DNA of 64,000 bases from Azorhizobium caulinodans ORS 571 (GTDB lineage Bacteria > Pseudomonadota > Alphaproteobacteria > Rhizobiales > Xanthobacteraceae), in assembly GCF_000010525.1 (NCBI RefSeq), contig NC_009937.1, positions 4,035,501-4,099,500 of the forward strand, given 5' to 3'. The notes under the pieces are model-generated. The model had not been told where the DNA came from. It did no database searches and worked only from the letters and a program-made list of their open reading frames with translations. Both the position numbers and the translations under genes were made by a program. Of the stretch, positions 18,161 to 27,217 are shown piece by piece; positions within the stretch are counted from its first letter, which is position 1; the number at the start of each line of letters is the position of its first letter.

Positions 18161-18688
18161 ATGAGTTTGAGACGTTTTGCTCTCTTGGTGCTGGGAGGGC
18201 TCTCCCTGTCGGTGGCGGCTCCGCAGATCGCTGCGGCCCAGTCGGTGCCCTCTGGCCCCTATCTGCGCTCGTGCAACGACGTGCGGGTTTCCCGCGGCGT
18301 CGATCTCGTGGCGATGTGCCGGGCCCGCAACGGCGAATGGTTCCCCACCCGTCTTCCGAACTTTCTCAGCTGTGTGAGCGCCATCCAGAATCTCGACGGC
18401 AATCTCGCCTGCGAGCGCGGTCGCGGCGGCGGCGGCGGATGGAATGGCGGCGGTGGTGGCTGGAACGGTGGTGGCGGCGGCTATGCCCCCCCGCCTCCGC
18501 CCCCGCCGCGGAACAATCTGCCGCCGGGCTCCTACCGCGCCTCCTGCCAGGTGCAGGACTTCTCCGGCGGCTGGCTGCGCGCGAGCTGCAACAACGGCCG
18601 CAACCAGTGGCGCAACACGCAGCTCTATGTGCCGGGCTGCAAGGGCGACATCGGCAACATGGGCGGCAATCTGGTCTGCAACCGCTGA
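18161..18688 (+). CDS. Secreted CVNH (cyanovirin-N homology) protein
   Basis: 175 aa. Signal peptide from the ATG at 18161 (LRRFALLVLGGLSLSVAAP, cleavage likely after IAAA). The mature protein holds two related repeats. The first is SGPYLRSCNDVRVSRGVDLV ... CVSAIQNLDGNLAC. The second is PGSYRASCQVQDFSGGWLRA ... CKGDIGNMGGNLVC. Paired Cys and the I-x-N-x-x-G-x-L-x-C ending are the signature of the CVNH fold, a carbohydrate-binding lectin-like domain. Between them is a Gly/Trp/Asn linker and a poly-Pro run. GGAGG-like bases precede the start; the longer frame from 17966 has none. Probably binds surface or environmental glycans, or acts as a periplasmic structural protein. Confidence 0.8.
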   Translation: MSLRRFALLVLGGLSLSVAAPQIAAAQSVPSGPYLRSCNDVRVSRGVDLVAMCRARNGEWFPTRLPNFLSCVSAIQNLDGNLACERGRGGGGGWNGGGGGWNGGGGGYAPPPPPPPRNNLPPGSYRASCQVQDFSGGWLRASCNNGRNQWRNTQLYVPGCKGDIGNMGGNLVCNR

Positions 18689-18696
18689 CAAAAAAA

Positions 18697-18720
18697 CCGC
18701 CGGAACATGCGTTCCGGCGG
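18697..18720. terminator. Bidirectional hairpin terminator
   Basis: Perfect 10-bp stem CCGCCGGAAC/GTTCCGGCGG with an ATGC loop. Reading the minus strand it is followed by a run of seven T, a strong intrinsic terminator for ilvD. Reading plus it is followed by GTTTAAAC and serves the CVNH gene. Confidence 0.85.
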
Positions 18721-18738
18721 GTTTAAACACCATCCTGG

Positions 18739-18760
18739 ACGGCTCCCTTTCGGGAGCCGT
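18739..18760 (+). terminator. Second hairpin between the convergent genes
   Basis: 9-bp stem ACGGCTCCC/GGGAGCCGT with a four-base loop, followed on the plus strand by TTGCATTTGC. It lies 13 bp before the end of ilvD and probably backs up termination of the CVNH transcript. Confidence 0.55.
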
Positions 18761-18772
18761 TTGCATTTGCAA

Positions 18773-20626
18773 TCAGCGCCGCAGGGACTTCACGTCGCGC
18801 ACCGCGCCGCGGGCGGCGGAGGTGGTGAGGGCGGCATAGGCCTGCAACGCCTGCGAGACCACGCGCTGGCGGTCTTTCGGCTTCCAGGCTGCGTCGCCCT
18901 TGGCCTCCATGGCCGCACGGCGGCGGGCCATTTCCTCGTCCGAGATGGCGAGGTGGATGCGGCGGTTGGGGATGTCGATCTCGATGGTGTCGCCCTCTTC
19001 CACGAGGCCGATGGCGCCGCCCTCGGCAGCTTCCGGCGACACGTGGCCGATGGACAGGCCCGAGGAACCGCCCGAGAAGCGCCCGTCCGTCACCAGAGCG
19101 CAGGCTTTGCCGAGGCCCTTCGACTTCAGATAGGAGGTCGGGTAGAGCATCTCCTGCATGCCGGGACCGCCGCGCGGTCCCTCGTAGCGGATGAGCACGA
19201 TGTCACCGGCCTTGATCTTGCCGTTGGCGAGGATCGCCTCCACCGCCGCATCCTGGCTCTCGAAGATGCGGGCCGGGCCCGTGAACTTCAGGATGGAAGC
19301 GTCCACGCCCGCCGTCTTCACGATGCAGCCATCCTCGGCAATGTTGCCGAACAGCACGGCGAGGCCGCCGTCCTTGGAATAAGCGTGCTCGAAATCGCGG
19401 ATGACGCCGCTGGCGCGGTCCGTGTCCAGATCGTCCCAGCGACGGGACTGGCTGAAGGCCACCTGGGTCGGCACGCCGCCGGGCGCTGCGCGATAGAAGG
19501 TGGTGACGCTCTCGGCCTTCGTGCGCGTCACGTCCCAGCGCTCCAGCGCATCCTTCATGGACGGCGCGTGGACCGTGGGCAGGTCGGTGTGGATCAGGCC
19601 GGCGCGGTCGAGTTCGCCGAGGATGCCCATGATGCCGCCCGCGCGGTGCACGTCTTCCATGTGGATGTTGGCGACCGCGGGCGCCACCTTGCAGAGCACC
19701 GGCACCTTGCGCGACAGGCGGTCGATGTCCGCCATGGTGAAGGGCACCTCGCCCTCATTGGCGGCGGCGAGCAGATGCAGCACCGTGTTGGTGGAGCCGC
19801 CCATGGAGATGTCGAGCGTCATGGCATTCTCGAACGCCTTGAAGCTGGCGATGGTGCGCGGCAGCACGCCCGCATCGTCCTGCTCGTAATAGCGGCGGGC
19901 GAGGTCCACCACGAGGTGGCCAGCCTCCACGAACAGGCGCTCGCGGTCCGCATGGGTGGCGAGCACGGAGCCGTTGCCCGGCAGGGCGAGGCCGAGGGCC
20001 TCGGTGAGGCAGTTCATGGAATTGGCGGTGAACATGCCCGAGCAGGAGCCGCAGGTGGGGCACGCGGAGCGCTCCATCACCTTCACGTCCTCGTCCGACA
20101 CGCGATCGTCGGCGGCGGCGATCATGGCGTCGATCAGGTCCACCTTCTTCTCGCCGGTGGAGAGGAGCACCTTGCCGGCCTCCATGGGGCCACCGGAGAC
20201 GAAGACGGCCGGGATGTTGAGGCGCATGGCGGCCATCAGCATGCCGGGGGTGATCTTGTCGCAATTGGAAATGCAGACCATGGCGTCGGCGCAGTGCGCG
20301 TTCACCATGTACTCCACGCTGTCGGCGATGATCTCGCGGGACGGCAGCGAATAGAGCATGCCGTCATGGCCCATGGCGATGCCGTCATCCACCGCGATGG
20401 TGTTGAACTCCTTGGCGACGCCGCCGGCCTTCTCGATCTCGCGGGCCACGAGCTGGCCGAGATCCTTCAGGTGCACATGGCCGGGCACGAACTGGGTGAA
20501 GGAGTTCACCACCGCGATGATCGGCTTGCCGAAATCCCCGTCCTTCATGCCGGTGGCGCGCCAGAGGCCACGGGCTCCGGCCATGTTGCGGCCATGGGTG
20601 CTGGTGCGGGAACGATAAGCGGGCAT
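18773..20626 (-). CDS. ilvD: Dihydroxy-acid dehydratase
   Basis: Catalyses dehydration of 2,3-dihydroxy-isovalerate and -3-methylvalerate, the third common step of valine/isoleucine (and leucine precursor) synthesis. 617 aa, normal for IlvD. Seen: [17 protein letters not shown], the iron-sulfur cysteines in [12 protein letters not shown] and [22 protein letters not shown] and [16 protein letters not shown] near the end. Start ATG at 20626. Stands alone; leuA, which uses the product line, is 15 kb away. Confidence 0.97.
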   Translation of the reverse strand: MPAYRSRTSTHGRNMAGARGLWRATGMKDGDFGKPIIAVVNSFTQFVPGHVHLKDLGQLVAREIEKAGGVAKEFNTIAVDDGIAMGHDGMLYSLPSREIIADSVEYMVNAHCADAMVCISNCDKITPGMLMAAMRLNIPAVFVSGGPMEAGKVLLSTGEKKVDLIDAMIAAADDRVSDEDVKVMERSACPTCGSCSGMFTANSMNCLTEALGLALPGNGSVLATHADRERLFVEAGHLVVDLARRYYEQDDAGVLPRTIASFKAFENAMTLDISMGGSTNTVLHLLAAANEGEVPFTMADIDRLSRKVPVLCKVAPAVANIHMEDVHRAGGIMGILGELDRAGLIHTDLPTVHAPSMKDALERWDVTRTKAESVTTFYRAAPGGVPTQVAFSQSRRWDDLDTDRASGVIRDFEHAYSKDGGLAVLFGNIAEDGCIVKTAGVDASILKFTGPARIFESQDAAVEAILANGKIKAGDIVLIRYEGPRGGPGMQEMLYPTSYLKSKGLGKACALVTDGRFSGGSSGLSIGHVSPEAAEGGAIGLVEEGDTIEIDIPNRRIHLAISDEEMARRRAAMEAKGDAAWKPKDRQRVVSQALQAYAALTTSAARGAVRDVKSLRR

Positions 20627-20773
20627 GTCCTCGGTACCTTTATGTCCTGTTCGGGGGCGCTCTGCGCAATTTTATAACGGCTGTCTTAGAGCGAATTCAG
20701 GCAACAGAGAAATCTTTTTCGCGTGCGAGCCATGCATCTTGGCCATGGCGCATCGGGGAGGCGTTGCGTGAGC

Positions 20774-20799
20774 GGAACCGTTCGATGCGTCCGGTGGTT
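20774..20799 (+). promoter_or_regulatory. Candidate EcfG (general stress sigma factor) promoter of csbD-like gene
   Basis: GGAAC (20774-20778), 17 bp spacer, GGTT (20796-20799). The alphaproteobacterial EcfG consensus is GGAAC-N16/17-CGTT, so only one base differs. The promoter would start transcription about 30 bp before the CsbD-like gene, whose family is stress-induced. Confidence 0.6.
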
Positions 20800-20834
20800 G
20801 TCATGGCATTCCCACCAACCGAAAGGACGGACCC

Positions 20835-21029
20835 ATGGGCAGCACCAGCGACAAGATTTCCGGCATGGCCAACGAGGCCATGGGCAATGTGAAGCAGGGC
20901 ATCGGCAAGGCCACCGGCAACGACCGCCTGCGCGCCGAAGGCAAGGTTCAGGAGATCAAGGGCGAGGGCCAGCAGACCCTCGGCAAGGCCAAGGACGCCG
21001 TGAAGGACGCGGTGGACCGGACTCCCTGA
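20835..21029 (+). CDS. CsbD family stress-response protein
   Basis: 64 aa, hydrophilic and helical. [20 protein letters not shown] and the [19 protein letters not shown] stretch are diagnostic of the CsbD family, small stress-induced proteins of unknown mechanism. AAGGA lies upstream of the ATG. A candidate EcfG promoter lies 36 bp before the start and a strong terminator follows, so it is probably a single-gene stress unit. Confidence 0.92.
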   Translation: MGSTSDKISGMANEAMGNVKQGIGKATGNDRLRAEGKVQEIKGEGQQTLGKAKDAVKDAVDRTP

Positions 21030-21087
21030 CCGGCCGTCACCGGCTTCATCAGAAGGGCCGCCCTGGGGCGGCCCTCAGACCACCGAG

Positions 21088-21115
21088 AAACCCCTGGCTT
21101 CAGCCGGGGGTTTTT
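21088..21115 (+). terminator. Intrinsic terminator of the csbD-like gene
   Basis: 11-bp stem AAACCCCTGGC/GCCGGGGGTTT (one G-U) with a TTCA loop and a T run. Confidence 0.85.
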
Positions 21116-21279
21116 GATTCCGCCGGGCACGGGAAGACATCGGTCCCGACGGCTGCGCTCAAGGCCTTACGTAAGGCTAGACCTTTGTCAGCGCTCGGCC
21201 CCGACTTCGGCCGGCTTTCCGCGAGGCGTGCGAGCCGGGGGCAGGACTCGGCAAGCGGCGATCCGCGCCCTTACCGCGA

Positions 21280-21329
21280 TTGACGCCGCAATTTCGTCCA
21301 CTATGATGGAATCATCGTGATACGATGAT
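21280..21329 (+). promoter_or_regulatory. Sigma-70-like promoter with overlapping palindrome
   Basis: TTGACG (21280-21285), 16 bp, TATGAT (21302-21307). The expected transcription start falls inside a perfect palindrome ATCATCG-TGATA-CGATGAT (21311-21329), placed 19 bp before the XRE-cupin gene. This is the expected position for an autorepressor site. Confidence 0.6.
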
Positions 21330-21347
21330 GATCGACGCGGGGGCGGC

Positions 21348-21926
21348 ATGGACGACATCACGGGACGGCTGGCGCGCCGGCTCCGTCAGGAGAGGGAGGC
21401 GCGGAGCTGGTCACTGGCGGATCTGGCGGAGCGTTCGAACGTCTCGCGGGCGATGATCTCGAAGATCGAGCGCGGCGAGGCGAGCCCCACCGCAGAACTG
21501 CTGAACCGCCTCGCCACCGGTTTCGGCCTGACGCTGGCGAGCATCTTCGCGGAGGCCGATCCGGGCCTCGATCCGGCGGCGCCCCGCGTTGCGCGCCGTG
21601 CCGAGCAGGCGGAGTGGCGCGATCCAGGCACCGGTTATCTGCGGCGCAATGTCAGCCCGCCGGGCGCGCCTGCGCTGGAGATCGTCGAGGTGCAGTTCCC
21701 CTCCGGCGGCCGTGTCGTCTTCGACGCCTACCACGAGACGCGGATCGTGCAGCAGCTCTGGCTGCTCGAGGGCGCCATGGAACTCGCGGTCGGCGACGCT
21801 ACCTTTCATCTTTCCGCCGGAGACTGCCTCGCCATGACGCTTGATCAGCCGGTCATCTTCCACAATCCCGGCGAGACGCCCGCCCGCTATGCGGTGGTGC
21901 TCGCCCGCCCGGAGACCCGGCGATGA
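21348..21926 (+). CDS. XRE-family regulator with C-terminal cupin domain
   Basis: 192 aa. Residues ~8-65 form a lambda-repressor-like HTH (RLRQEREARSWSLADLAERS, SRAMISKIERGEASPTAELL). Residues ~100-185 form a small-molecule-sensing cupin (VEVQFPSGGRVVFDA, QLWLLEGAMELAVGDATFHL). Proteins with this layout (PuuR-like, SutR-like) often control neighbouring metabolic genes. The stop overlaps the start of the GNAT gene by 4 bp. A palindrome sits on its own promoter, suggesting autoregulation. The ligand is unknown; polyamine- or amino-acid-related molecules are common for this layout. Confidence 0.88.
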   Translation: MDDITGRLARRLRQEREARSWSLADLAERSNVSRAMISKIERGEASPTAELLNRLATGFGLTLASIFAEADPGLDPAAPRVARRAEQAEWRDPGTGYLRRNVSPPGAPALEIVEVQFPSGGRVVFDAYHETRIVQQLWLLEGAMELAVGDATFHLSAGDCLAMTLDQPVIFHNPGETPARYAVVLARPETRR

Positions 21927-22438
21927 ATGTGCGTGCCCTTGACGGTGACGAGGCCCGCGCGGCCGTCCCCGCGCTTGCCGACGTGCTGCTGGATTGCGTG
22001 GCAGGCGGCGCCTCGGTGAGCTTCATGGCGGACATGAGCCGCGCGGAAGCGGAGGCCTTCTGGCAGAGCATTGCGGAAGGTGTCGCACGCGGCGAGCGCA
22101 CGCTCCTCGTCTCGCAGGAAGGCGACGGCCGCATCCTCGGCACCGTTCAGGTCATTCTGGCCACGCCGCCAAACCAGCCGCACCGCGGCGAGATCGCCAA
22201 GATGCTGGTGCATCGCGCGGGTCGCCGGCAGGGGCTCGGTGCCGCGCTCATGCGGGCGGCAGAGGAGGCCGGACGCGCGGCCGGCAAGAGCCTTCTCACC
22301 CTCGACACCGTGACCGATGGCGACGGCTTCCGCCTCTATCGCCGCCTCGGCTGGGAGGTGGCGGGCACGGTGCCGGAATACGCCCTGTGGCCGGACGGGC
22401 GCCCCTGCCCCACCACCTTCATGTGGAAGCGCGTGTAA
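21923..22438 (+). CDS. GNAT-family N-acetyltransferase
   Basis: 171 aa. Acetyl-CoA-binding motif A is seen as AKMLVHRAGRRQGLGAALMR (R-x-x-G-x-G/A type), preceded by a strand and followed by LLTLDTVTDGDGFRLYRRLG, the usual 'xxNxxAxxLYxxxGF'-like end. Cotranscribed with the XRE-cupin gene (ATGA overlap). The substrate may be the compound or protein linked to that regulator; not determinable here. Confidence 0.85.
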   Translation: MNVRALDGDEARAAVPALADVLLDCVAGGASVSFMADMSRAEAEAFWQSIAEGVARGERTLLVSQEGDGRILGTVQVILATPPNQPHRGEIAKMLVHRAGRRQGLGAALMRAAEEAGRAAGKSLLTLDTVTDGDGFRLYRRLGWEVAGTVPEYALWPDGRPCPTTFMWKRV

Positions 22439-22447
22439 GACGGGCCG

Positions 22448-23170
22448 TCAGCCCTTGGTCCGCAGACTGGACCGTCCCCCATCGACGCCCAGGATCTGGC
22501 CGGAGATCCAGCCCGCCTCATCCGACAGGAGGAAGGCGGCCGCTGCGGCGATATCGTCCGGCGCGCCGAGACGCTGGAGAGGGTGGAGCCCGGCGATGGC
22601 ACTCGCCATCTGCGGATTGGCCGTGAGGACAGCCGCGAGCGGGGTCTCCGTCAGCGAGGGGGCGATGCAGTTCACCCGGATCTTCGGCGCAAGCTCCGCA
22701 GCCAGCGCCCGAGTGAGCCCCTCCACCGCCCCCTTGGCCATGGCGATGGACGCGTGATTGGCAAAGCCCTGCCCCACCGCCACGCTCGAGAACAGGACTA
22801 CGCTGCCGCCCTCGGCCTTCAGCGCGGGCAACGCGGCCTGGACCGCCGCCATGGCGCCCAGCGCATTCACCTCGAAATCGGCCCGCGCATCGTCAGGCGT
22901 GATCCGGGCGAGCGGCTTCAGGGTGATGGTTCCGGCCGCATAGGCGAGCGCCCAGACCGGTCCGGGCGCGGCAGCGACGGCAGCGGCAAGCGCGGACGTG
23001 TCCCGCACATCCGCCTGAGCCCAGGTCCCGCCCGTCTCGGCTGCGAGCGCTTCGAGCTTGGCGGCCGTCCGGCCGATGAGATGCAGCCGCCAGCCCTGTG
23101 CCGCCAGTCGCAGGGCGAGTGGGCGCCCGATGCCGCCCGCACCGCCGATGAGGATTGCCGTCCGTGCCAT
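22448..23170 (-). CDS. Atypical short-chain dehydrogenase/reductase
   Basis: 240 aa. Nucleotide-binding GGAGGIGRPLALRL near the N-terminus, catalytic-Ser region VVLFSSVAVGQGF, then NHASIAMAKGAVEGLTRAL. The Lys of YxxxK is present, but the Tyr position is Ile, so the classical catalytic Tyr is missing. The C-terminus PSLTETPLA and WISGQILGVDGGRS are standard. The ATG at 23170 is preceded by GGGAGGCGAC, a strong site; the frame to 23266 is not needed. Convergent with the GNAT gene. Confidence 0.85.
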   Translation of the reverse strand: MARTAILIGGAGGIGRPLALRLAAQGWRLHLIGRTAAKLEALAAETGGTWAQADVRDTSALAAAVAAAPGPVWALAYAAGTITLKPLARITPDDARADFEVNALGAMAAVQAALPALKAEGGSVVLFSSVAVGQGFANHASIAMAKGAVEGLTRALAAELAPKIRVNCIAPSLTETPLAAVLTANPQMASAIAGLHPLQRLGAPDDIAAAAAFLLSDEAGWISGQILGVDGGRSSLRTKG

Positions 23171-23501
23171 GTCGCCTCCCTGCTCTGCCGGAGGATACGG
23201 ACGCAAAGCGCCACGGGATGGCCGGGGGCAGCGGAAAATTTCGCCCTCGCCCTTGAAAGGACGCAAAGGGCGCCTATCTCTCCACCATCAGCAGCGCGTG
23301 GCGCCGCCGCAGTCACCGACACACCGCTACGGCGGTGTATTCAGGAGACGCGGTGACAGGGCGGGAGACGGACGGATGTACTCCGATTCCGCCCGCGCCT
23401 CGGCTGGTGGTTCCAGGTGATCGATCGACCAGGAAAATGCGGCCGTGTCGTACGGCACGCCGCAGATGGTGCGTGGCGGAGCTTGCGCTCCGCCAGCGTC
23501 G
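23171..23501. other. Intergenic region between SDR and porin genes
   Basis: About 330 bp. It contains a 9-bp hairpin TGGCGGAGC/GCTCCGCCA (23474-23495) just past the porin stop, without a T run on the minus strand; it may act as a weak terminator or 3' stabiliser. The rest shows no supported gene. Confidence 0.4.
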
Positions 23502-24758
23502 TCAGAAATTGCGCGACACGAACAGCAGGCCGCGATGGGCCTTCGTGGACGCCAGCGCCGGCGAGAAGTCGGTCGCCACGTAATTGTTCACCTCCATGAC
23601 CGTGTAGTCATACTGGAGCGCGATGGTGAGATTGGTCACCGGCGTCCAGGCGAGGTTGCCACCCACATTGTAGTTGTTGCCGCCGGTGGAGCCGTAAGAG
23701 GCCTGCGCCACCGGATTGTTCACGTCGAAGGCCGCATAGCCGCCGAAGATCGTGGTGCTCCACTTGTCGTTCCAGTTGTGCAGCAACTGGGCGGTGATGT
23801 TCCAGCCGCTGACCAGCGACAGGCCGGCAAGGCCGAGATAGGCGTCGGGAATGATGTAGGCGCCACTCGGGTTCTGAAGGCCGAGATAGGACATGGCGCC
23901 ATTGGCATAGGCCGCCTGCAGATAGAAATTGTCGCCATCCGCGAGCATGGGCAGGTTCACCATCACGCCGGCCTGCAGGGCATAGCCCCAGGTGTCGGTG
24001 GCGGAGAACTGGTTGTTGAGATCAAGCGCCCGCACCTGATGCAGCGCGCCGGAAACCTGGGCCGAGCCCCACTTGCCTTCCGCCCGCAGGTTGGCGACGA
24101 AATCCGGCACATGCGAACCGGTCTGAAGGCTGTCGGTCCCGAAGGCGGCGGGATCCTGCGGCACGACGCCTGCGAGACGATCGGCCGAATCCTCGATGGA
24201 GACGGTCGCGCTCAGCCCCTCCATGAACTCATGGGTATAGGCGATGAGATTGAGGCGCGTGTCGTCGCCGATGGTCGCCGGATCGGTACCGAGCACGCCG
24301 GCATTGGCGTAGAAGTCGAAGAAGGACTGGGCGTGTCCGAAGGTGAATCCGGCAAACTGGATATAGGCGTTCCACACGTCCACATCGACGCCGTTGGGGC
24401 CGTTCGACCACGGGTCGGAGGAGCGCCAGCGGAAGCGCAGGTCGAAGTAGGAGCGCAGCGTGCCATATTCGGTCTGGCTGCGCGCGTCCCAGATCAGGCC
24501 GGCGGTGGCGATGGAATAGGTCTTGTTATTGACCGAAGGGTAGTTCGTATAGGTATTGTAATAGCCTTCCGCCCACAGATAGCCGCCGATGCGCAGGCAG
24601 GTGTCCGTGCCGGGAATGTAATAGAAGCCCTGTCCGTAGGCCGTGCAGACCTTCACATAGTCAACGCCCTTCGCCTTCACCGGCAGATCCGCAGCGTTAG
24701 CTCCCCCGATCATCGCCACTGCAAGGCCGCAGCCAGCGACCAACCCCTTGACCTTCAT
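23502..24758 (-). CDS. Outer-membrane porin, Hyphomicrobiales porin_2 type
   Basis: 418 aa. Signal peptide from the ATG at 24758 (KGLVAGCGLAVAMIGGANA), then ADLPVKAKG, the usual mature start. The two-cysteine loop VCTAYGQGFYYIPGTDTC followed by LRIGGYLWAEG is characteristic of these porins (Omp2b/RopA-like). Repeated amphipathic strands follow and the protein ends in Phe (VSRNF), as needed for BAM-mediated insertion. CAGGAGGCTGGG precedes the ATG. Forms general diffusion channels for small hydrophilic solutes. Confidence 0.95.
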   Translation of the reverse strand: MKVKGLVAGCGLAVAMIGGANAADLPVKAKGVDYVKVCTAYGQGFYYIPGTDTCLRIGGYLWAEGYYNTYTNYPSVNNKTYSIATAGLIWDARSQTEYGTLRSYFDLRFRWRSSDPWSNGPNGVDVDVWNAYIQFAGFTFGHAQSFFDFYANAGVLGTDPATIGDDTRLNLIAYTHEFMEGLSATVSIEDSADRLAGVVPQDPAAFGTDSLQTGSHVPDFVANLRAEGKWGSAQVSGALHQVRALDLNNQFSATDTWGYALQAGVMVNLPMLADGDNFYLQAAYANGAMSYLGLQNPSGAYIIPDAYLGLAGLSLVSGWNITAQLLHNWNDKWSTTIFGGYAAFDVNNPVAQASYGSTGGNNYNVGGNLAWTPVTNLTIALQYDYTVMEVNNYVATDFSPALASTKAHRGLLFVSRNF

Positions 24759-25032
24759 CCCAGCCTCCTGATTCCGGCGGATGATATGTTGTATCATTTC
24801 TCGAAGCCAACGTTTTTTGCACCATCCAGCGCCCCGCTTGCAAGCGCAAGCAAAAGCAGCGACCCGGACATTGGATCCCGTCCAAAAAGCGCTGCAAACG
24901 CTCAAAAAAGCCACATCCATCTGTCACGTTACCCATTGCGTGGGGATGACAGCGTCACCACGTCACAGACGTGCCCCAGCGCAAGCTGCGTCCGGGGAAC
25001 GATCGAATGGATAACGGGAAGAAAGGGAGAGG

Positions 25033-25284
25033 ATGAACCGCCTGCTGACGATCCTGCGCGCCGTGGCTGCCCTCATCGTGGCTGCCGTCGTTGCCGTGCT
25101 GGTGTTCACCGTGCTGGGCAGCCTGCTGATGGCCGCCGGCATCTTCATCGCGGTGATGGTCGTTGCGGGCGGCCTCTACATCCTCTTCTTCGGCCGCACC
25201 ACCGTCCGCCGCCAGGGGGGCTATGAGGTCATCGACATAACGGCCGTTGACATCACCCCGCCCCGCAAGACCCGCGACCAGTAA
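25033..25284 (+). CDS. Small membrane protein
   Basis: 83 aa. Two hydrophobic segments (residues ~10-30 and ~33-53) are followed by a short polar tail (GRTTVRRQGGYEVIDITAVD). GAAAGGGAGAGG precedes the ATG. No family recognised. A ~290-bp spacer separates it from the TerC-like gene. Probably an inner-membrane protein of unknown role. Confidence 0.65.
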   Translation: MNRLLTILRAVAALIVAAVVAVLVFTVLGSLLMAAGIFIAVMVVAGGLYILFFGRTTVRRQGGYEVIDITAVDITPPRKTRDQ

Positions 25285-25578
25285 GGGCGGACGCCCTCTT
25301 CATGTCCGTGGCCCGCGCCGGATCGCAGGCGCAGATCGGACATGGCCCTTGATGGCCGCCCCGCCGGATTGTTAGAACGGCTGGGTATTGGCTGGCTGGG
25401 AATGGGTCCGAATGCCCGACGGGGACAGTTGCGGCGATAGTCCGCTCCGATGGTGGCTGGCCGTGCCGAAGCGCGGTCAGCACAGTGCGTCCCGACAGCC
25501 TGAGCGCATCGCGGCCCGCCAGGAGGCGCCCGCAGCCGCCGACCCGCGCCCCGTCCCGGCCGTCTGACAGGACATCCC

Positions 25579-27123
25579 ATGGAAGCCCTTGCGGATCCGA
25601 ATATCTGGATCGGCCTCGTCACCCTCATCACGCTCGAAGTGGTGCTGGGCATCGACAATCTCGTCTTCGTCGCCATCCTTGTCGGCAAGCTGCCCGTCGC
25701 CCAGCGTAACCGCGCGCGCATCATCGGCCTCTCGCTGGCCCTGTTCATGCGCATCGGGCTGCTGTTCTCCATCTCCTGGCTGGTGGCGCTCACCAAGCCG
25801 CTGTTCACCGTCCTCGACATGCCCTTCTCCGGGCGTGACCTCATCATGATCGTCGGCGGCGTGTTCCTGCTGGCGAAGGGCACGATGGAGCTGCACGAGC
25901 GCCTGGAGGGTGAGCCCAAGCCGCGCGAGAACGGCGCCGCGCGCGCCGCCTTCTGGCAGGTGATCGCGCAGATCGTCGTCCTGGACGCGGTCTTCTCCCT
26001 CGACAGCGTCATCACCGCCGTCGGCATGGCGAACGACCTGTGGGTGATGGTGACGGCCGTCTGCTGCGCCATGGCGCTGATGATGTGGGCGTCCCGCCCG
26101 CTGATGATCTTCGTCTCCCGCCACCCCACCGTGGTCATCCTCTGCCTCGGCTTCCTGCTGATGATCGGCTTCAGCCTGGTGGTGGAAGCCTTCGGCGTGC
26201 ACATCCCGAAGGGCTATCTCTACGCCGCCATCGGCTTCTCGGTGCTGATCGAGGCGGCCAACCAGCTCGGCCGCCACAACCGCGAGAAGCGGATCACCAC
26301 CAACGTGCTGCGCGAGCGCACCTCGGAAGCGGTGCTGCGTCTGCTCGGCGGCCGCCGGGGCGACGAAAGCCTCGCCGATACGGTGGACGTGATCGCGGAG
26401 CAGACCGCGCAGGGGGAGGTCTTCCGGCCCGAGGAAAAGGAAATGATCCGGGGCGTGCTCGATCTCGGCGAGCGGCCCGTCAGCTCCATCATGTCGCCGC
26501 GCAACGAGGTGGAGTGGCTCGATCTGGAGGACGACCGCGACGCCCTCCACGCCGCCATCTGCGAGCTCACCCATTCCCGCGTCGTGCTGGCGCGCGGGCG
26601 GGTGGACGAGTTCGCCGGGGTCGCCATCACCAAGGAACTGCTGAACGCCCTGATCGAGGGCAAGGACATCGACTGGGCCCGCGTCACCCGCCAGCCCGTG
26701 GTCGTGCATGAGAACACCAACGTGCTGAAGGTCATGGAACTGCTGCGCGGCTCCCCCGTGCAGATGGCCATGATCGTGGACGAGCACGGTTCGCTGGAGG
26801 GCATCGCCACGCCCACCGACATCCTCGAGGCCATCGCCGGCGAGTTTCCCGACATGGGCGAGGAGCCCGCCCGCCTCCGGGCGCAGGAGGATGGCTCCTG
26901 GCTGGTGGAAGGCTATATGGACATCCGCCAGCTCAGCGGCGCCCTCGACCGCGATCTCGTGGACGAGGACCACCGCTTCTCGACGCTGGGCGGCTACATC
27001 ATCACGCATCTCGGCCATCTGCCGGAGGAAGGCGAGCGGCTGGAGGCGGACGGCCTCGTGTTCGAGGTCGTCTCCCTCGACAAGCGCAGCGTCGGCACGG
27101 TGCGGATCGCGCAAGCCGCCTGA
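25579..27123 (+). CDS. TerC-family membrane protein with CBS pair and CorC/HlyC domain
   Basis: 514 aa. Residues ~1-225 are a TerC-like membrane domain ([19 protein letters not shown]; later [19 protein letters not shown], the two conserved acidic motifs). A CBS pair occupies ~290-420 ([40 protein letters not shown]). The C-terminal transporter-associated CorC/HlyC domain contains [20 protein letters not shown]. Layout and length match E. coli YegH/YoaE. TerC proteins are linked to metal (Mn) homeostasis; the CBS part may sense nucleotides. Confidence 0.92.
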   Translation: MEALADPNIWIGLVTLITLEVVLGIDNLVFVAILVGKLPVAQRNRARIIGLSLALFMRIGLLFSISWLVALTKPLFTVLDMPFSGRDLIMIVGGVFLLAKGTMELHERLEGEPKPRENGAARAAFWQVIAQIVVLDAVFSLDSVITAVGMANDLWVMVTAVCCAMALMMWASRPLMIFVSRHPTVVILCLGFLLMIGFSLVVEAFGVHIPKGYLYAAIGFSVLIEAANQLGRHNREKRITTNVLRERTSEAVLRLLGGRRGDESLADTVDVIAEQTAQGEVFRPEEKEMIRGVLDLGERPVSSIMSPRNEVEWLDLEDDRDALHAAICELTHSRVVLARGRVDEFAGVAITKELLNALIEGKDIDWARVTRQPVVVHENTNVLKVMELLRGSPVQMAMIVDEHGSLEGIATPTDILEAIAGEFPDMGEEPARLRAQEDGSWLVEGYMDIRQLSGALDRDLVDEDHRFSTLGGYIITHLGHLPEEGERLEADGLVFEVVSLDKRSVGTVRIAQAA

Positions 27124-27217
27124 GGCAGCCCCGCTTCGCAAGCGGCACGGGGCGGCTATAGTCACGCCGCACGGCCCGCGCTATGCCGGGTGCGCCATGG
27201 CCTGACCGGGGGAAGCG

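Noticed and set aside
23445-25226. 593-aa plus-strand frame opposite the porin gene
   Set aside because: Shadow of the porin; composition is low-complexity and no start site is seen.
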